Part shown: positions 11,316-22,879 of the stretch, piece by piece
Layout: every line of letters begins with the position of its first letter
Position numbering within the stretch: the stretch's first letter is position 1
NCBI GenBank assembly: GCA_037043235.1
Contig: JAWRVZ010000057.1
Location: 1,689,501 to 1,753,500, forward strand
Direction: 5' to 3'
Source of the DNA: Rhodeus uyekii
Taxonomy: Eukaryota; Chordata; Actinopteri; Cypriniformes; Acheilognathidae
DNA: 64,000 nt
Position numbers and translations under genes: made by a program
The notes under the pieces: model-generated
Told to the model about the DNA's origin: nothing
Seen by the model: the letters and a program-made list of their open reading frames with translations, nothing else
Database searches by the model: none

Positions 11316-12124
11316 GGTAAGCCTGTGTTACAGTGCTGCCGTCACACGGGCCGCCCCTGGAGAGTTCGGGCCGAGCGGAAGACACTCATAAGGCATATCA
11401 TGCCACATATGCCATTAACACACACTTTTGGTCACTCATAATCTCGGAGTGTCATATTGAACAGACCGCTTGGTGCAACATATAGTAGATAAACTAAAGA
11501 CTTCAGAAAGCAGTTTTGAGTATAAATAAATAAACAGACCAAGTAGCGCATGAATTTGGAGCTTCAAGATCATTGGATGAAAACATCTGAAGCATAACTC
11601 AAAGCACCTGTGTGCTAAATTAACTGATTTAAAAAAAGTAATACTTTTACATTATAGCTAAAAACATGACTCTAATGTTTTAATTTACACACTGTAGAAA
11701 TAACTGAATAAATAACTGGATCACAGAATCCTCTGTTGTCCTTGGTTGACAACTTTGTTCTCGATAACCGGAAGATGCACAGGAAAAACTTGAAAATTTG
11801 AAAAAACTTGAAAAAGTGTCAGCTTGGCTTGATGCTTCATTTAACCTTAAATACCAAGAGAAATGCATATGTTTCTCAATTAAAAGAATTCAGAAATTAT
11901 TATAATCAGAATACTAGAATATTAGTTGTCATGTAACCGTACCCCCAAAGTGCAACAATGGAAATATATTAATGATCCAATGTAATGTTAATGTTTAATG
12001 TTATTAATATAACAAATAAAAAGAGTAAAAAACCTGTTAATAAAAATGAATAAATAAATAAAGTACAGAAAAAAACAAACACAGAGAACAAGCCAATGAT
12101 ATTAACCTTTTAACATGATCTTAC

Positions 12125-12302
12125 CTGGCTCAGGTGTCTCAGAGTGAGAGGAAGAGGAGGCAGAGCTGGCCCCATCCTCAGCTCCACCGCCCTGAGACAG
12201 CAGCCCTCTCCCAGGAGGAAGCTTCATCCCCAGCTGCTCGGCCATCTCCACATGATCGCCCGGGTGAACGTAGTCAAACACGCTGCTGCCCGTCAGTTCC
12301 AC
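12125..12302 (-). CDS. npas3: npas3 internal exon (PAS-A segment and Ser-rich linker)
   Basis: The minus strand encodes 59 residues starting VELTGSSVFDYVHPGDH, through EMAEQLGMKLPPGRG, and ending in a Ser-rich stretch and SETPEP. I recognise this as neuronal PAS domain protein 3, a bHLH-PAS factor that acts in the nucleus as a dimer with ARNT-type partners. The VFDYVHPGDH part belongs to PAS-A; the Ser-rich part is the linker before PAS-B. Splice sites are clear. The acceptor AG is at 12304-12303, so the first codon is GTG (Val), not an initiator. The donor GTAA is at 12124-12121. The exon is 178 nt, entering in phase 0 and leaving in phase 1 with a lone G, which fits the Val that follows PEP in vertebrate NPAS3. 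The linker has an extra Gly (SQGGGAEDG) relative to the mammalian form I remember. NPAS1 shares the TGSSVFDY core but not the LGMKLPPGRG and AEDGASSASSSS parts. Flanking exons lie outside the window. Confidence 0.93.
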
Positions 12303-14402
12303 CTACAATAGCACAAACACCAGCGAGTGGTCTGTATTAGTTATCTGGCTTAAAACGAACATCAAACAAAGTTTTGATTCTGATGAAAAACCTTTCTTCA
12401 GCTTAAAAAAAAAAAGTCAGTCCAAAAGCTCGTCCTGGGTCGACATTTCATTCAGTAACATTAGGCAGTTTTGATTTATATGCCATGTTATTTTACATCT
12501 GCTTACACATGTTATTGCTCGTTTCTGCATTGTCTTCGTCTGTGTTTTGATCAGGAGATTCAGAAGATGTGTCTGAGTGCCGCTACCATATAACAGTGAA
12601 ATCACAGAAAGTCGGAAATATCAGTCAATTGGCGTTGTCTTGTAAACGCTGGAAATTTTCAGAATTAAACTTAAAACTACAATAGAAATGTTGCCTTGGC
12701 TAACTGAAGTAAAACTTCCCAAAATTGAAAATATAAAAAGGAAAAATATTAATACAACGATACAATTATTTTTTTCAGTTTATATTACATTTATATGTAT
12801 TTTTGCATCACTTTTATCAAATGTGAACATATATACATTCATTTATACATGCATACATGTGATCCCTTGGATTAAAACCCCTTACCTTGGTGAGCTACCG
12901 CATAATACATAACTCAACCGATTATTATTTTATATACACTCATATAGTTAAAAATGTCAAGGCACTTTGATTCATATATGATTTGTTTTGCATTATATAA
13001 AGTCTTTTATGTTTTATTCATGAAGATTAATATATGAAGTATTCCCCAGTTATCTTTCATAGTGAGTTTAATGTGCTTTTTTGTAACTACAGTGCAGCTA
13101 AAAGCACTCGTGCTCTTTAAAATTTTTAGTTCAATCCTCCCTGGAGAGGTTTCCTTCTGCCCGAGACACAACTTAATGCTCTTTAGGGGAGATAGAGCTC
13201 GTCCAAATAATCAAATAATTAGCGTGTGCTTGTCTAACCTTTAAACACGCTAATTTACTAAGCGGCAGGGGGGTGGGGGGATTTACTGTTGCTAACTGGG
13301 GATGACAAGAAAAAAACAACAGGCAGTTAAAGTATCTGTGGCTGTGGTGCTTCTTAAATATGCAGTTGTTATGTTTCGGTAACACTGGGGCTGTTCTGTG
13401 ATCAGGTCCACATCTACAGGGACCTGCGGATTACATGAAAATAATCCCTTTAATGTCCTATCCCTCAAAGCAATTTAGTGCTTCAGAAATTATTATTCCA
13501 AGCAGAAACAATGAAAAGAGGCACAGCATTGCCACAGACATGGGCTTGTGTTACTTTGGCACAATGCGGGAAATGTAAAACTAAATAATGCTGTATATTA
13601 ATTCTCAAGTAATATTTAGGATATTCCTGCTAGACTTCTATCTCTGACTTCTGCCTAAGTAGCTTTCTGTTGTTCGATGGTCAGAAAGGGATGCATAAAA
13701 CATAAAAAATGTCTATGCTTGAAAAGGTTTGCAGGAAAGTGAAAGTGATACAGTTTTTTTCGGGAAACGTGTAGTAAAGTAAATTGAATGCTAAGTGGAT
13801 AATAAATAAAATAAATACAAGAATATATACTAATTTAGAAATGTTGAAAATAACTTTAATAATAATATATTTTTTTAATTATAAATTAAAATACTAATTA
13901 ATGTTATAATAGAACAGAAATAATAAAAATAAAAAGGAAAAAAATACCAGGGGAAATTATTACGTAAAAAAACCCCATTAAAAACAGCAACCAAAACAAC
14001 TGTGCAGCTAGACCACCAACTGCTCTCTTTCTGAATGTTTGGACACTAGAAACCAAAGAGCACATCAGATTTTTTTTTCTTTTTCTTCTTTTTTTTTGTC
14101 CTTGGGCATCAAAAAGCTGCAGGCACAATCTAAGTAAGTCTTTCTGGATCTTTCTCTAGAAGACTAACATCCATCTTTATCCAGTAGACCAAAGAATTGA
14201 GGATTCTTTTTGAAGAGCTAGAGAAATGGGGTTGAGGTTTTCAACAGGCTTACAGACAACTGGAGCCCAATCCCAACAAAAGACATTCACTTGAAAAAAA
14301 AACAAAAAAATCACATCTGTTTAACCTAGAGAGTCCAGCAGCACAACATATGAGCCAATATATTTAAAGATGAAAAATACACAAAAATCGCACATTTATT
14401 TA
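12303..14402. other. Intron, no recognised feature
   Basis: Mostly AT-rich sequence. A repeat-poor patch at 13060-13260 could be conserved ('cactcgtgctctttaaaatt', 'gggggtggggggattt'). No exon or element ends recognised. Confidence 0.4.
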
Positions 14403-14698
14403 ATAACACTTTACAATAAGGTGTCATTTGTTAATATTAGTTAACTACTTTAGTTAGCATGTATTAAGAATTAAAAATACTTATACAGCACTTATTAATT
14501 TTAATGTTAATCTTAACATTTACTACTACATCTTTAAGATTAAAAGTTGTGTAGTTAATGCACTGTAAACTAACATTAGTGTTTTTTTTATTAACTAACA
14601 TCAACAAAGGTTAATAAATGCTGTAAAAAATATTGCTCATTGTTGGTTTATGTTAGTTAATGCATTTACTAATGAGACTAATCTGTAAAATGTTACCA
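14403..14698. mobile_element. GTTACC-type palindromic DNA element
   Basis: The left end 'aacactttacaataagg' and the right end 'tgtaaaatgttacc' are inverted repeats. The interior is built of 'gttaatattagttaac', 'gcactgtaaactaacattag' and 'ttatgttagttaatgc', the typical internally palindromic structure of an abundant non-autonomous teleost element. It has no coding potential. Other ends of this broad group lie at 17940 and 39450. Confidence 0.75.
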
Positions 14699-15399
14699 TT
14701 TTACTTTATACAATACTTACAAACAATCACTATAAACCACAAAAAGTGCACTAGCCACTACATAAAACGGTCAAATATCAACAAATAAATTGTTTACAAT
14801 ATGACTACAAATGTATATGAATTGTTAATTAAATATTACTTCAATAGTGTCTATTTTGATAAAAAAAAGAAAAGAAAAAGACGACAGCTTCTGAGTGACT
14901 ACGGTAGAAATACATTACAAAGAGTGCTTAAAAAAACTATTTCTGTACAAAGATGAAATGTAATGCTATCTCTCTTTCACATGCCAGAGCGAACAAACCT
15001 TTTGTGTCCATTATAATTCATGAACATGGCCCTGCCGACTATTTTAACAGTATTAGAATGAGCCCACTTTTCAGCACAAGTGGCCGCACAAAGCACTCGT
15101 CTTGCCTTAATCTCTGTGATGCGAAGATGGGCGAACAATGCGCAGAGAAAATAATATCGGCTCTAATATTCATCGTGTGGCGGCCGGTGCGGTAAAGTGT
15201 TGTCTGTAACAAGAGACCAGCAGATTATGCTCTGTGATTGCAGAAAGGACACTTGGATTACAGAAAGAGGTTTTGCATTGTAAATGAGGCCTGGCTCGCT
15301 GGAGTGGGGCCACGGATGGAGCCCACCAGCAACATGCTTATTTTGTAGAAGGTCACTCAATAAGCATCCCCCCCCCACCCTCCCCTACAGCTTATTAAG

Positions 15400-15660
15400 A
15401 CTGACTGGCATGCATTAATGAAATCACCTGATTTTACAAACATGAAGAGAGAGAGAGAGAGAGGGGAAATGGAGAAGAAAGAAAAAAAACTCTGACGATA
15501 TGCTTGTTTAAAGAAAGAAGCCCTTAATTAGAAAGGTTTCAGAAATGTCAGTTATCGCCTATTAACTGTTCTGTTCTATCAAAGCTATAATACCCAGCTG
15601 TCAAATTTCATCATATGATGGGCCGTTTCTTGTGCTTAAATTTCTCTTTCTTGTGGGTGG
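15400..15660. promoter_or_regulatory. Candidate conserved non-coding block
   Basis: Includes 'tggcatgcattaatgaaatc', 'cccttaattagaaagg' (TTAATTA homeodomain core) and 'gtcaaatttcatcatatgat'. It is interrupted by a short GA run at 15449-15462. Otherwise repeat-free. The choice rests on motifs and composition only. Confidence 0.3.
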
Positions 15661-16134
15661 ACAAGAGGCTGGGCCAATGTTCCACTGACCCCAGCTAAAG
15701 TGTTTTGTTCTGCTGTATTGTGCCTGGTTAGTAAACGGTCAGTCTCAGGCTCAGACATCATGCCCACGTCTAATCATCTAATACAGGGGTCGCCAACCTT
15801 TTTGAAACTGAGGGCTACTTCTTGGATACCGATTAATGCAAATGGCTACCAGTTTGATACACACTTCCGAAATATCAAATTTGCTGAATTTACCTTTAAT
15901 TAAATGTCAATATTAATAATTAATGATATTCATCTATGTGAAGACACTGATCATGTTAATGATTTCTCACAATAAGTATACAAGGTAGGAAACCTATCAA
16001 TATGCAACATTTTATTTCTCTAAATCTCTGCAAGTATTTACATTTTCAAATGATCACTTCTACAAGATTTTTACCAGCCACTAACAATTTTTAACAAATC
16101 ATGCACTACGTTGTACCATGTCTGTCCTGTATCC

Positions 16135-16851
16135 CAGTGTTTTTCAACCTTTTTTGAGCCACGGTACATATTTTCATTGAATAAAAATCACAAGGCACAC
16201 CACCAACCGAAGATGTTAAAAAATAACGCGAGTGTTCATGAAATGGTATGGTTTTTATTCAGAAAAATTATTTTCTCCAGTCTTTGGTGAAAGGTGATTT
16301 GTTTTTTTCTTTTTTACTATTTCGCCAGCTTTAGAGAACATTCTCTCGCATGGAACAGACGATGCAGAAGTTCACAAAAACAGTTTAGAAAGCTGATATA
16401 AATGAGATTATATTGCTTTGAATATACAACACTGAAATAAACTCAATCCACTCTCCTCAACAATAACGCAAATGCAAACAACATCTACTACAACCCACGG
16501 TTTGGTTTCACTTTTATAAGAAATACAGCCGCCAGGTTTGAAACCCGTCAACACTGATCGGGCTGTCAAAGCAGTCAGGTGGTTCACTGCCGGAGTGAAG
16601 CAGTGTGTTTGCTTCAAACGTCATTTTCACGTGACTAGTGACGTAATGATACAAGCTCCGAAGCAGTGGTTCATTGCAAAGCCCGTTCGAGTTTGAAGCA
16701 AGCTTCGGAGCGTCGGTGTCAGACGTAACATCACAACAGACGCGCACCATTGACGCTTGCAGTCGCTCAAAATGTGTGTTTTTTTTTAGAAAAATTAGGT
16801 GAGATTGAATAATTTTCCGCGGCACACCTGACGATCTCTCACAGCACACTA
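16135..16851 (-). mobile_element. Nested, end-truncated hAT (Charlie-like) element
   Basis: The left end 'cagtgtttttcaacctttt' followed by 'gagccacggtac' is a typical hAT terminus. Near the right edge 'ccgcggcacacctgacgatc' and 'cacagcacactag' match the matching sub-terminal region, but the final terminal repeat is missing, so the right end is truncated. No 8-bp duplication was found for this inner unit. It lies wholly within the outer hAT copy, meaning a nested insertion or recombined element. Confidence 0.7.
16240..16385 (-). pseudogene. hAT transposase C-terminal remnant
   Basis: The minus strand reads ASSVPCERMFSKAGEIV then SPKTGE, the conserved C-terminal dimerisation segment of hAT transposases (SVPCERMFSKAGE), followed by in-frame stops. 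Only this short tail survives. It confirms the hAT assignment of the inner element and shows its coding strand is minus. Confidence 0.8.
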
Positions 16852-17175
16852 GAGATATTTTTAGAACAGGCCCGCGGGCGACTCATGTGGTCCTTGGGGG
16901 CGACCTGGTGCCCGCGGGCACCATGTTGGCGACCTCTGATCTAATATATATGGCTCACAAAATGGAAAACACTTCTGAAGTTTTGAAGTTGAATTCTGCA
17001 GGATTTCCGCAAATTTTAACGGTCCACTGGAAACAAAGCTGTCGTGAAAACCATCGTGTGGTGAGCACTTATCATGATCAACTAAATGAATCAAAAGTAT
17101 GTAAAGTTTACAGCAAAGACTCTTTAAAATATGTCCAATTGTTGTACACAATGTCTGTTATTCTAGGGATATCCA

Positions 17176-17537
17176 TGTTATTGTGAGGGATGACGAAAGG
17201 CGCGGAGAGCAGGGTTCAACCGAAAGCTCTCTTTATTGAACAAAATGAAAACACTTTAAATATAAACAAAATGGTCACACTTGTGCTAAACAGAAGTTCA
17301 CACTTAGAACTTGGAGAACTAGGAAAATACGGAGAACACGGAGCACTTTCACACACATCGGAACAGGTTCAACGACTGACAAAGACAAAGGGATACAAGA
17401 GGGCTTTTATGCACAGGATAATGGGAAACATGTGACGAGACTAACAAGGGGAGTGGATGACGTGACAGGTGAGGGAAATTACAATGGGATCACACAGAAG
17501 GAAACGGGAAGTAACTAGACACAACATGACTGTGACA
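17176..17537. mobile_element. LTR-like or solo-LTR dispersed repeat, copy 1
   Basis: A repeat of about 355 bp beginning TG and ending CA (gactgtgaca), related to 38985..39340. Shared pieces include 'tttatt' with 'gaaaac', 'gacaaag' with 'ac' and 'gga', and the 'gactgtgaca' end. If the left end is placed at 17184 (tgaggg), the flanks are ATTG at 17180-17183 and 17538-17541, a plausible 4-bp duplication. Aligning with copy 2 would move the start to 17176 (tgttattg), where no duplication is seen. Most likely a solo LTR; the parent element is not identified. Confidence 0.6.
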
Positions 17538-17939
17538 ATTGTTTTTACACCCCTAAAGATGACGTGGAACATAATGAACTGTGATTGGTTGCTTTTCTTG
17601 TCAGTCAGATGGTCTCTGGTCCTTGGCCAATGAAAGCTGCTCTGGAGTCCAGAGCTTCTGCCGTCACTTTCAAACGGTTTTATAAGTAAACTTTTTTTTG
17701 ATTATTAGACTCTGCTAATATACTTGCATACTATAAATATAAACAACTTTATTTTTAAGTTAATCTAACATTTTATTTTATACAATGTTTTTATTTTTCA
17801 ACTTTACAAATAAATACACACAATATATATTTTTAATAAATCTTAATTTTATGTAATATTTTATATCAAAATTTCAAATAAACATAAAAACCCTATTTCC
17901 TTCCAGTTATTAAATATGCTATATTATTTTATTAAAAAA

Positions 17940-18075
17940 ATTGGTCACACTTTAGATTAGGGTCCAATTCTCACGATCAACTAACTATTAACTATGACTT
18001 TTGCCTCAATAAACTCCTAATTACTGCTCACTAATAGTTTAACATGTTAAACTCTAAGTTTCTGATGGTTTAAAC
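17940..18075. mobile_element. Terminal fragment of GTTACC-type element
   Basis: 'ggtcacactttagattaggg' then 'ccaattctcacgatcaacta' and 'cctaattactgctcactaat' is the left end of a well-known teleost inverted-repeat element. The matching right end is absent nearby, so this is a truncated copy. Confidence 0.6.
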
Positions 18076-18179
18076 AATAAGTATAAGGTCTTAATTTTCA
18101 ATGAAAGGGACTTAAGGTTCATCTGCCCTCCCTACGCACATTTTGCCCCCTCTTTAAAAATGTAAATTGTTCTGTGTTT

Positions 18180-18620
18180 AATGACTGAGCTACTCCGACC
18201 CTCCCCCTTCACCCCGCCCTCTTCTACACAAGCCCCGCCCTCACTCATTGCCGTGTCTCTGCATAAAAGGAAGTATCGCCTCCCTCTTTTCCCTCCAGCG
18301 GTCTCTCTTGCCCTGCTCTGTGAAGCTGAAGAGGCATGTCAAGTGTCACTGAACCCCTCCAAACGGCAACAGGAAGCTGCCAGCTCTCGTCTCTCACATT
18401 ATGACACAATTACTCGCTGGCATCAAACACGCGCCGCCACGGCTCTCACCTCATGCTCCCTGCCAGTTAACCTGTTTGGAGTCCAGGAACATTTTGGCCC
18501 TGTCCATGCATGCAAATCCACAATCATGACTCACTCTTCAGATAAAACGACAGTTGCAAGTGCTGATGTGAGAAAGCAAAGATCTGATGGCCCGAAATGA
18601 CCGCTAGCTTTTCAGCTTTG
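18180..18620. promoter_or_regulatory. Repeat-free, GC-richer block (candidate conserved element)
   Basis: It stands out from AT-rich surroundings and carries an uninterrupted 139-codon plus-strand frame from 18181 without recognisable domains. The frame is Ser/Thr/Pro-rich and probably a composition effect. I treat it as possible regulatory sequence, not a gene. Confidence 0.28.
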
Positions 18621-19985
18621 GCCTTCGAGTTGCTCGTAAAGAGCTTGTGACTTTTAAAACATTTGTGTGTGTGCACACTACAATAGATTTTTAAATTCAA
18701 ATTTGAAGTGCAACTTACTGAAAAATAATCAAATATGGGAAAAGAGTTTGTCTCATTCTGTATCATAACAGTTTTTCTGTATAATACAAGCAGCGCCACT
18801 GTTAAACATCTTAACATGGGAAAGACGTAAACAGAAAATTCCTCTGGGATGGAAAACACATTAAACACATTTGAGGGGAGAGAGTAATTCCTTTCAGTTT
18901 CTTAAAATGTCAGTGACTTTAAAAAAAAGTATTAATCAAATAAATTGATGTTGGCTAGAGGGTTCAGAATTAATTAACGCATTTAACGCAAATGTGCTAA
19001 ATGGAACATTATACATTTCATAGCATGTAATTACTCTTTTAATAAATGATTCATGTTATATTCCCATCAATTGATAACGCTTGTAAATCGTAAAGCAATT
19101 CAGCGAGAGCTTGTCTGGACCCTGAGATAGAGAATGTGGGGTTCAAATCATTGGTCCTTCTGTTTTTAGTTCCAGCTGGGAACTAACGCTGCCGATTAAA
19201 TTATGCAAACCCTGCCGCACGGATTGCCAAGAGCAAAAACCTGATGGGTTGTACAACAGAGCTGAATAAGAGAGCAATACGAAAACTTTTGCTATAAGAT
19301 ATCACCAGTCTTTCATGCAACTTCTTACAAACAAAATTAAAAAATTATAAAAAAGGAAAATCTTTTTAATATTAACATTTATTACACACGCATACATATG
19401 TAGAGGTGGAACTGGAGTTACATACTTAAGTCACAAATTTAAGGACTTTTGACTTGCTTGACTAAATGAAATCAATCAATTTTGTCATACTACCGTACTC
19501 ATTTCTCATTTACCTGGCAATAATTTCATAGCGCATCAACACATAACCGACGAGATGTTAGATTAGTTTCCTTAATAATAATATTTTTCGCTACATATAG
19601 AGACAAATTAAGAAAATAAATGAAGACTCAAAATATTGAAGTAGATTCAGATCGCATCGTCTCAGTAAGCTTGGTCAGTTTTCACTTTCTCTTTCTGTAG
19701 TGAATTATTGACTGGGGTTTAAAACTTTTTCACAGGCATATCTCTAGCGCAAATTTTGCACATTGCCTGCATGGTTTAAAACGGAACCATCTCCAATATT
19801 TTTCTTTAACAACAACTGCTCGCAAAATGATGAACAACAGTTCGCATTTAGCATGCGTCATATCCCATAATTTGGCCTCCCTCCCTCCCTGCAACAAAGC
19901 ACAGACTTCACTATAAATGATGATTGACACGACTATGATTAACCTCTGCTTTTTACGCGGTCTCATCCATTAGGGTTCCCGGTAA
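18621..19985. other. Intron, mostly nothing recognised
   Basis: AT-rich unique sequence. 'gaggtggaactggagttaca' with 'cttttgacttgcttgac' near 19400-19460 looks like a repeat fragment of unknown family. Confidence 0.4.
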
Positions 19986-20660
19986 ATCATCTGATTACTG
20001 AGCCTATAAAATAATAATAGGGCTCCATGAAAGTGCCACCATTGTTGTAGTGGACACGAGAGAGGAGAGATATCCCTGGAAAAACAAAAGCCGGCAGTGG
20101 CTTAAAGGAAGGACATAATTAAGGGCCAATCGGAGCTGTCTTGTGTGAGCAGAGACCCAGGGGAGCACCTCTCTACCTGTCTGACCTTGGAAAATGGGAG
20201 TCCTTGGCTGAGCCGGTGACCCTCTGATCTCCACTCACATCCAATCTCCCTCACCGGCGCGAGAGACGCGACCTGCCTCATGCAAATCCCTTCTCCCTCG
20301 TGAGCCGTGAATAAACTACAGCCTAATTAAATATTTTTTAACAATGTGAGTAATTTTTGCCAAGGGGTGGATTCGGGGCTAAAATTTAATGCGAGATCAC
20401 AAAAGATGTTCCCAGCGTTGATTCTGTAAATGAATGGCTATCTGCCTTATAATAAAAGCATACTGCCAAGAATGGGAATGAAGATGGCTTACTTCACTCG
20501 TCTGATAACCGAACAAGCACTTTTGGGAAAAGGCTTCTGGAAAGTTTCCACTTCCGATAGAGGGCTCTGAGATCGCCGAGCTCCGGGCAGCCAAGTAATA
20601 TTTGTCAGCCAAACAACGAGGTTTTCTAATTTCACAAGTCAAACAGATACACTGTATGTT
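19986..20660. promoter_or_regulatory. Strong candidate conserved enhancer cluster
   Basis: About 650 bp of high-complexity, repeat-free sequence. It has TAATTA cores at 20117-20122 and 20324-20329, a CCAAT at 20126-20130, and a perfect POU octamer ATGCAAAT at 20280-20287. It also holds 'ggcttctggaaagtttccac' and two GATA-like sites. Motif density and composition suggest a developmental enhancer. This is the best regulatory candidate in the window after the region beside the exon. Confidence 0.42.
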
Positions 20661-20918
20661 TGTGAGATGACTCGGATTCTCGCTTTCCCTCGCCGTTCCT
20701 CTGGTCTGGGGTTAAGCCATAGTCTCGGCCGCGGCTGTGCTATTAACTGCGGGAGCTTTCTTGGGTCCATTCGAGTGTTACACGGCTCAGATTACAGTAA
20801 CCTTTAACTGCTCGCTGACAGACAGACAGAGGAGTAGTCCATCTCTCGCATTCTCTTTCTATCCCTCTCCACCCTTAATACCACACCGTGGCACTTCCAC
20901 ACGAAACCCTAATCTTCT

Positions 20919-20934
20919 CCCCCCCCCCCCCCCC
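20919..20934. repeat. C16 homopolymer
   Basis: Sixteen consecutive C after 'aatctt ct'. The flank from 20935 to 22510 is AT-rich intron without recognised elements. Confidence 0.85.
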
Positions 20935-22516
20935 TGACAAAAACCTGTCACTTCTGGAAAAATGGAGGGCATCAGTAGCCTTGGGCCGTGTGTATTCTAC
21001 ATGGCACTTTACTTCGGGCTATGCATATGAGTCATTACAGGCGGCTCTCAGCAGGCCATCCATCAATATTTCAATCAGTCTTCGGATCAGTACCAATTAA
21101 TACCAGCAGCATCAAACCGACAAGCTCTTTCCATCAAAACAAGCACGGTATGGAAAACATAAAAGAAAGGAAAAATTAAAAGTCCAGAGTAAAACATTTT
21201 CACATAGCACTGTTTATAAATTCACACTAAAAATATACATGATAAACACAGTAGTACATTATTTTTATATAATATTACATAATATATATATAATAAAATA
21301 TATTATTTATTTAAATAATATTATTTTATGTAATATTGTTCATAGTTGAATTGTGTTCTACTATCACTATATGAAAAAATAAGCAAATGCAAACATTCAT
21401 CTGTTATGTGCTAAAATGCATTATACACTGGCCAGTATCAGCAAAATTTAAGGGATTACAACATATATTTTACCGGAAATTGCTTAACTGTCTTCATAGG
21501 AAGTGTTAACAAAAGAAATTACAAATCACTCTGTCACTGTCAATAAACACGTACATAAATTTGACCTAATGCACCAACCTGCACTTGGCTTGATCAGTTT
21601 GTGTCTACATTGTGAAGACCAAATGTGCCCAAACGGATACAAAAAAGCCAACAGTTCCCACAAGGAAAATTGTTTGAAAGAGTTTTGTGGCTTTTACTTC
21701 ATAAAATGTAATCTAAATTACAGTACACTCCAAAAAGCTGACAAAATGTGATTTTTAGCATACATAACCATTTAAAAAATGGACCAAAAACATTGATGAC
21801 TCATTCTGCACTCACAAATCAGTGTCCAATCAAAAGCTGTCTAGAATTAAGGATGTCCCGCCTCCCTTATGCCACCTGGAACTGACTAAAATATATGAGC
21901 AAATAATGTTCACGGTAGTGATATAAACTAAAGATTATTGGTTATTAATAAAATGTAAAACAAAATGCATAACGGTTAGTGTGAGGGTTTGGTTTAGAGG
22001 TTTCGCTCAGTGTAAAAACAGCTGAACTCATTGGAAAGACCCATTATGATAAAACAAACAATGTGCATGTGCATGTTTGTGTTTGCCAGAGAGTTTCAGA
22101 GCAGTGATATGAAATTCATAGGCAACACGTCTCTCATTCCAGGCAGCGCAGAACATCGCTGCAGAGAGACAATAACTTTAACAATTAACTTGGAAGGACA
22201 AAAAGGGTAAAAATCTCCCTGCGCTCTTTTCTCTGGCGTTCCTGATTTTTATCGAGCTCACAAAGCTCCCTTAGATCATCTTAATCCACTGTGGCAAAGT
22301 AGCTGAATATGAGATTCAGATTGTCTTAGAAATTCTGTGCAACCAATCAGCTTTCTGACATTGCTTTTCCCTTCAACCTTCAGAACTTGTGACAGCAAAG
22401 ACCAAAAGCCAAATCACAAAGGAGTGCAAAATCGGCAAACCCAGCGAGCCGGTCGGTAAAGCCCGTGAACAAAGATCGCGTTTGACACTTCAGAGCAACT
22501 TCACATCCAAATATTT

Positions 22517-22688
<172 letters not shown>

Positions 22689-22879
22689 ATTGAATACTTG
22701 TAAAATAATGTCCTTTGATAATTTTTCCTTGGAAAATCATCTTGGAACAAAATGCAAGCAATCCATCAAAAACAAAACACAAAATACACCGAAAACTACA
22801 TAAACTCAACGAAAAAGGATTGTGGTCAAGTATTTGAGGAGAAGGAGGAAAGAAAGAGAGAACAATGACTCCCATTCCA

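Larger units (their letters stand above)
1..12124 (-). other. npas3: npas3 downstream intron (partial, at least 12 kb)
   Basis: Inferred intron starting at the GTAA donor at 12124-12121 (minus strand) and running to the left window edge. The next exon, expected to begin with the rest of a Val codon and lead into the PAS-B region, was not found. The stretch carries an AGTTCACC inverted-repeat element, a pogo-like element and a DIRS remnant. Confidence 0.75.
15784..16938. mobile_element. hAT DNA transposon with perfect 8-bp target duplication
   Basis: Ends are 'caggggtcgccaacc' on the left and 'ggcgacctctg' on the right (reverse complement cagaggtcgcc). The flanks are an identical 8-bp ATCTAATA at 15776-15783 and 16939-16946, the hallmark of hAT insertion. 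Inside the right end are the GC-rich 'cccgcgggcgactcatgtgg' and a second copy of 'cccgcgggc'. The middle holds a second hAT-type sequence (16135..16851). The element is 1155 bp and encodes no intact transposase. Confidence 0.9.

Noticed and set aside
18181..18600. 139-codon plus-strand frame as a gene
   Set aside because: Ser/Thr/Pro-rich without domains or splice context; a chance frame in GC-richer sequence is more likely.
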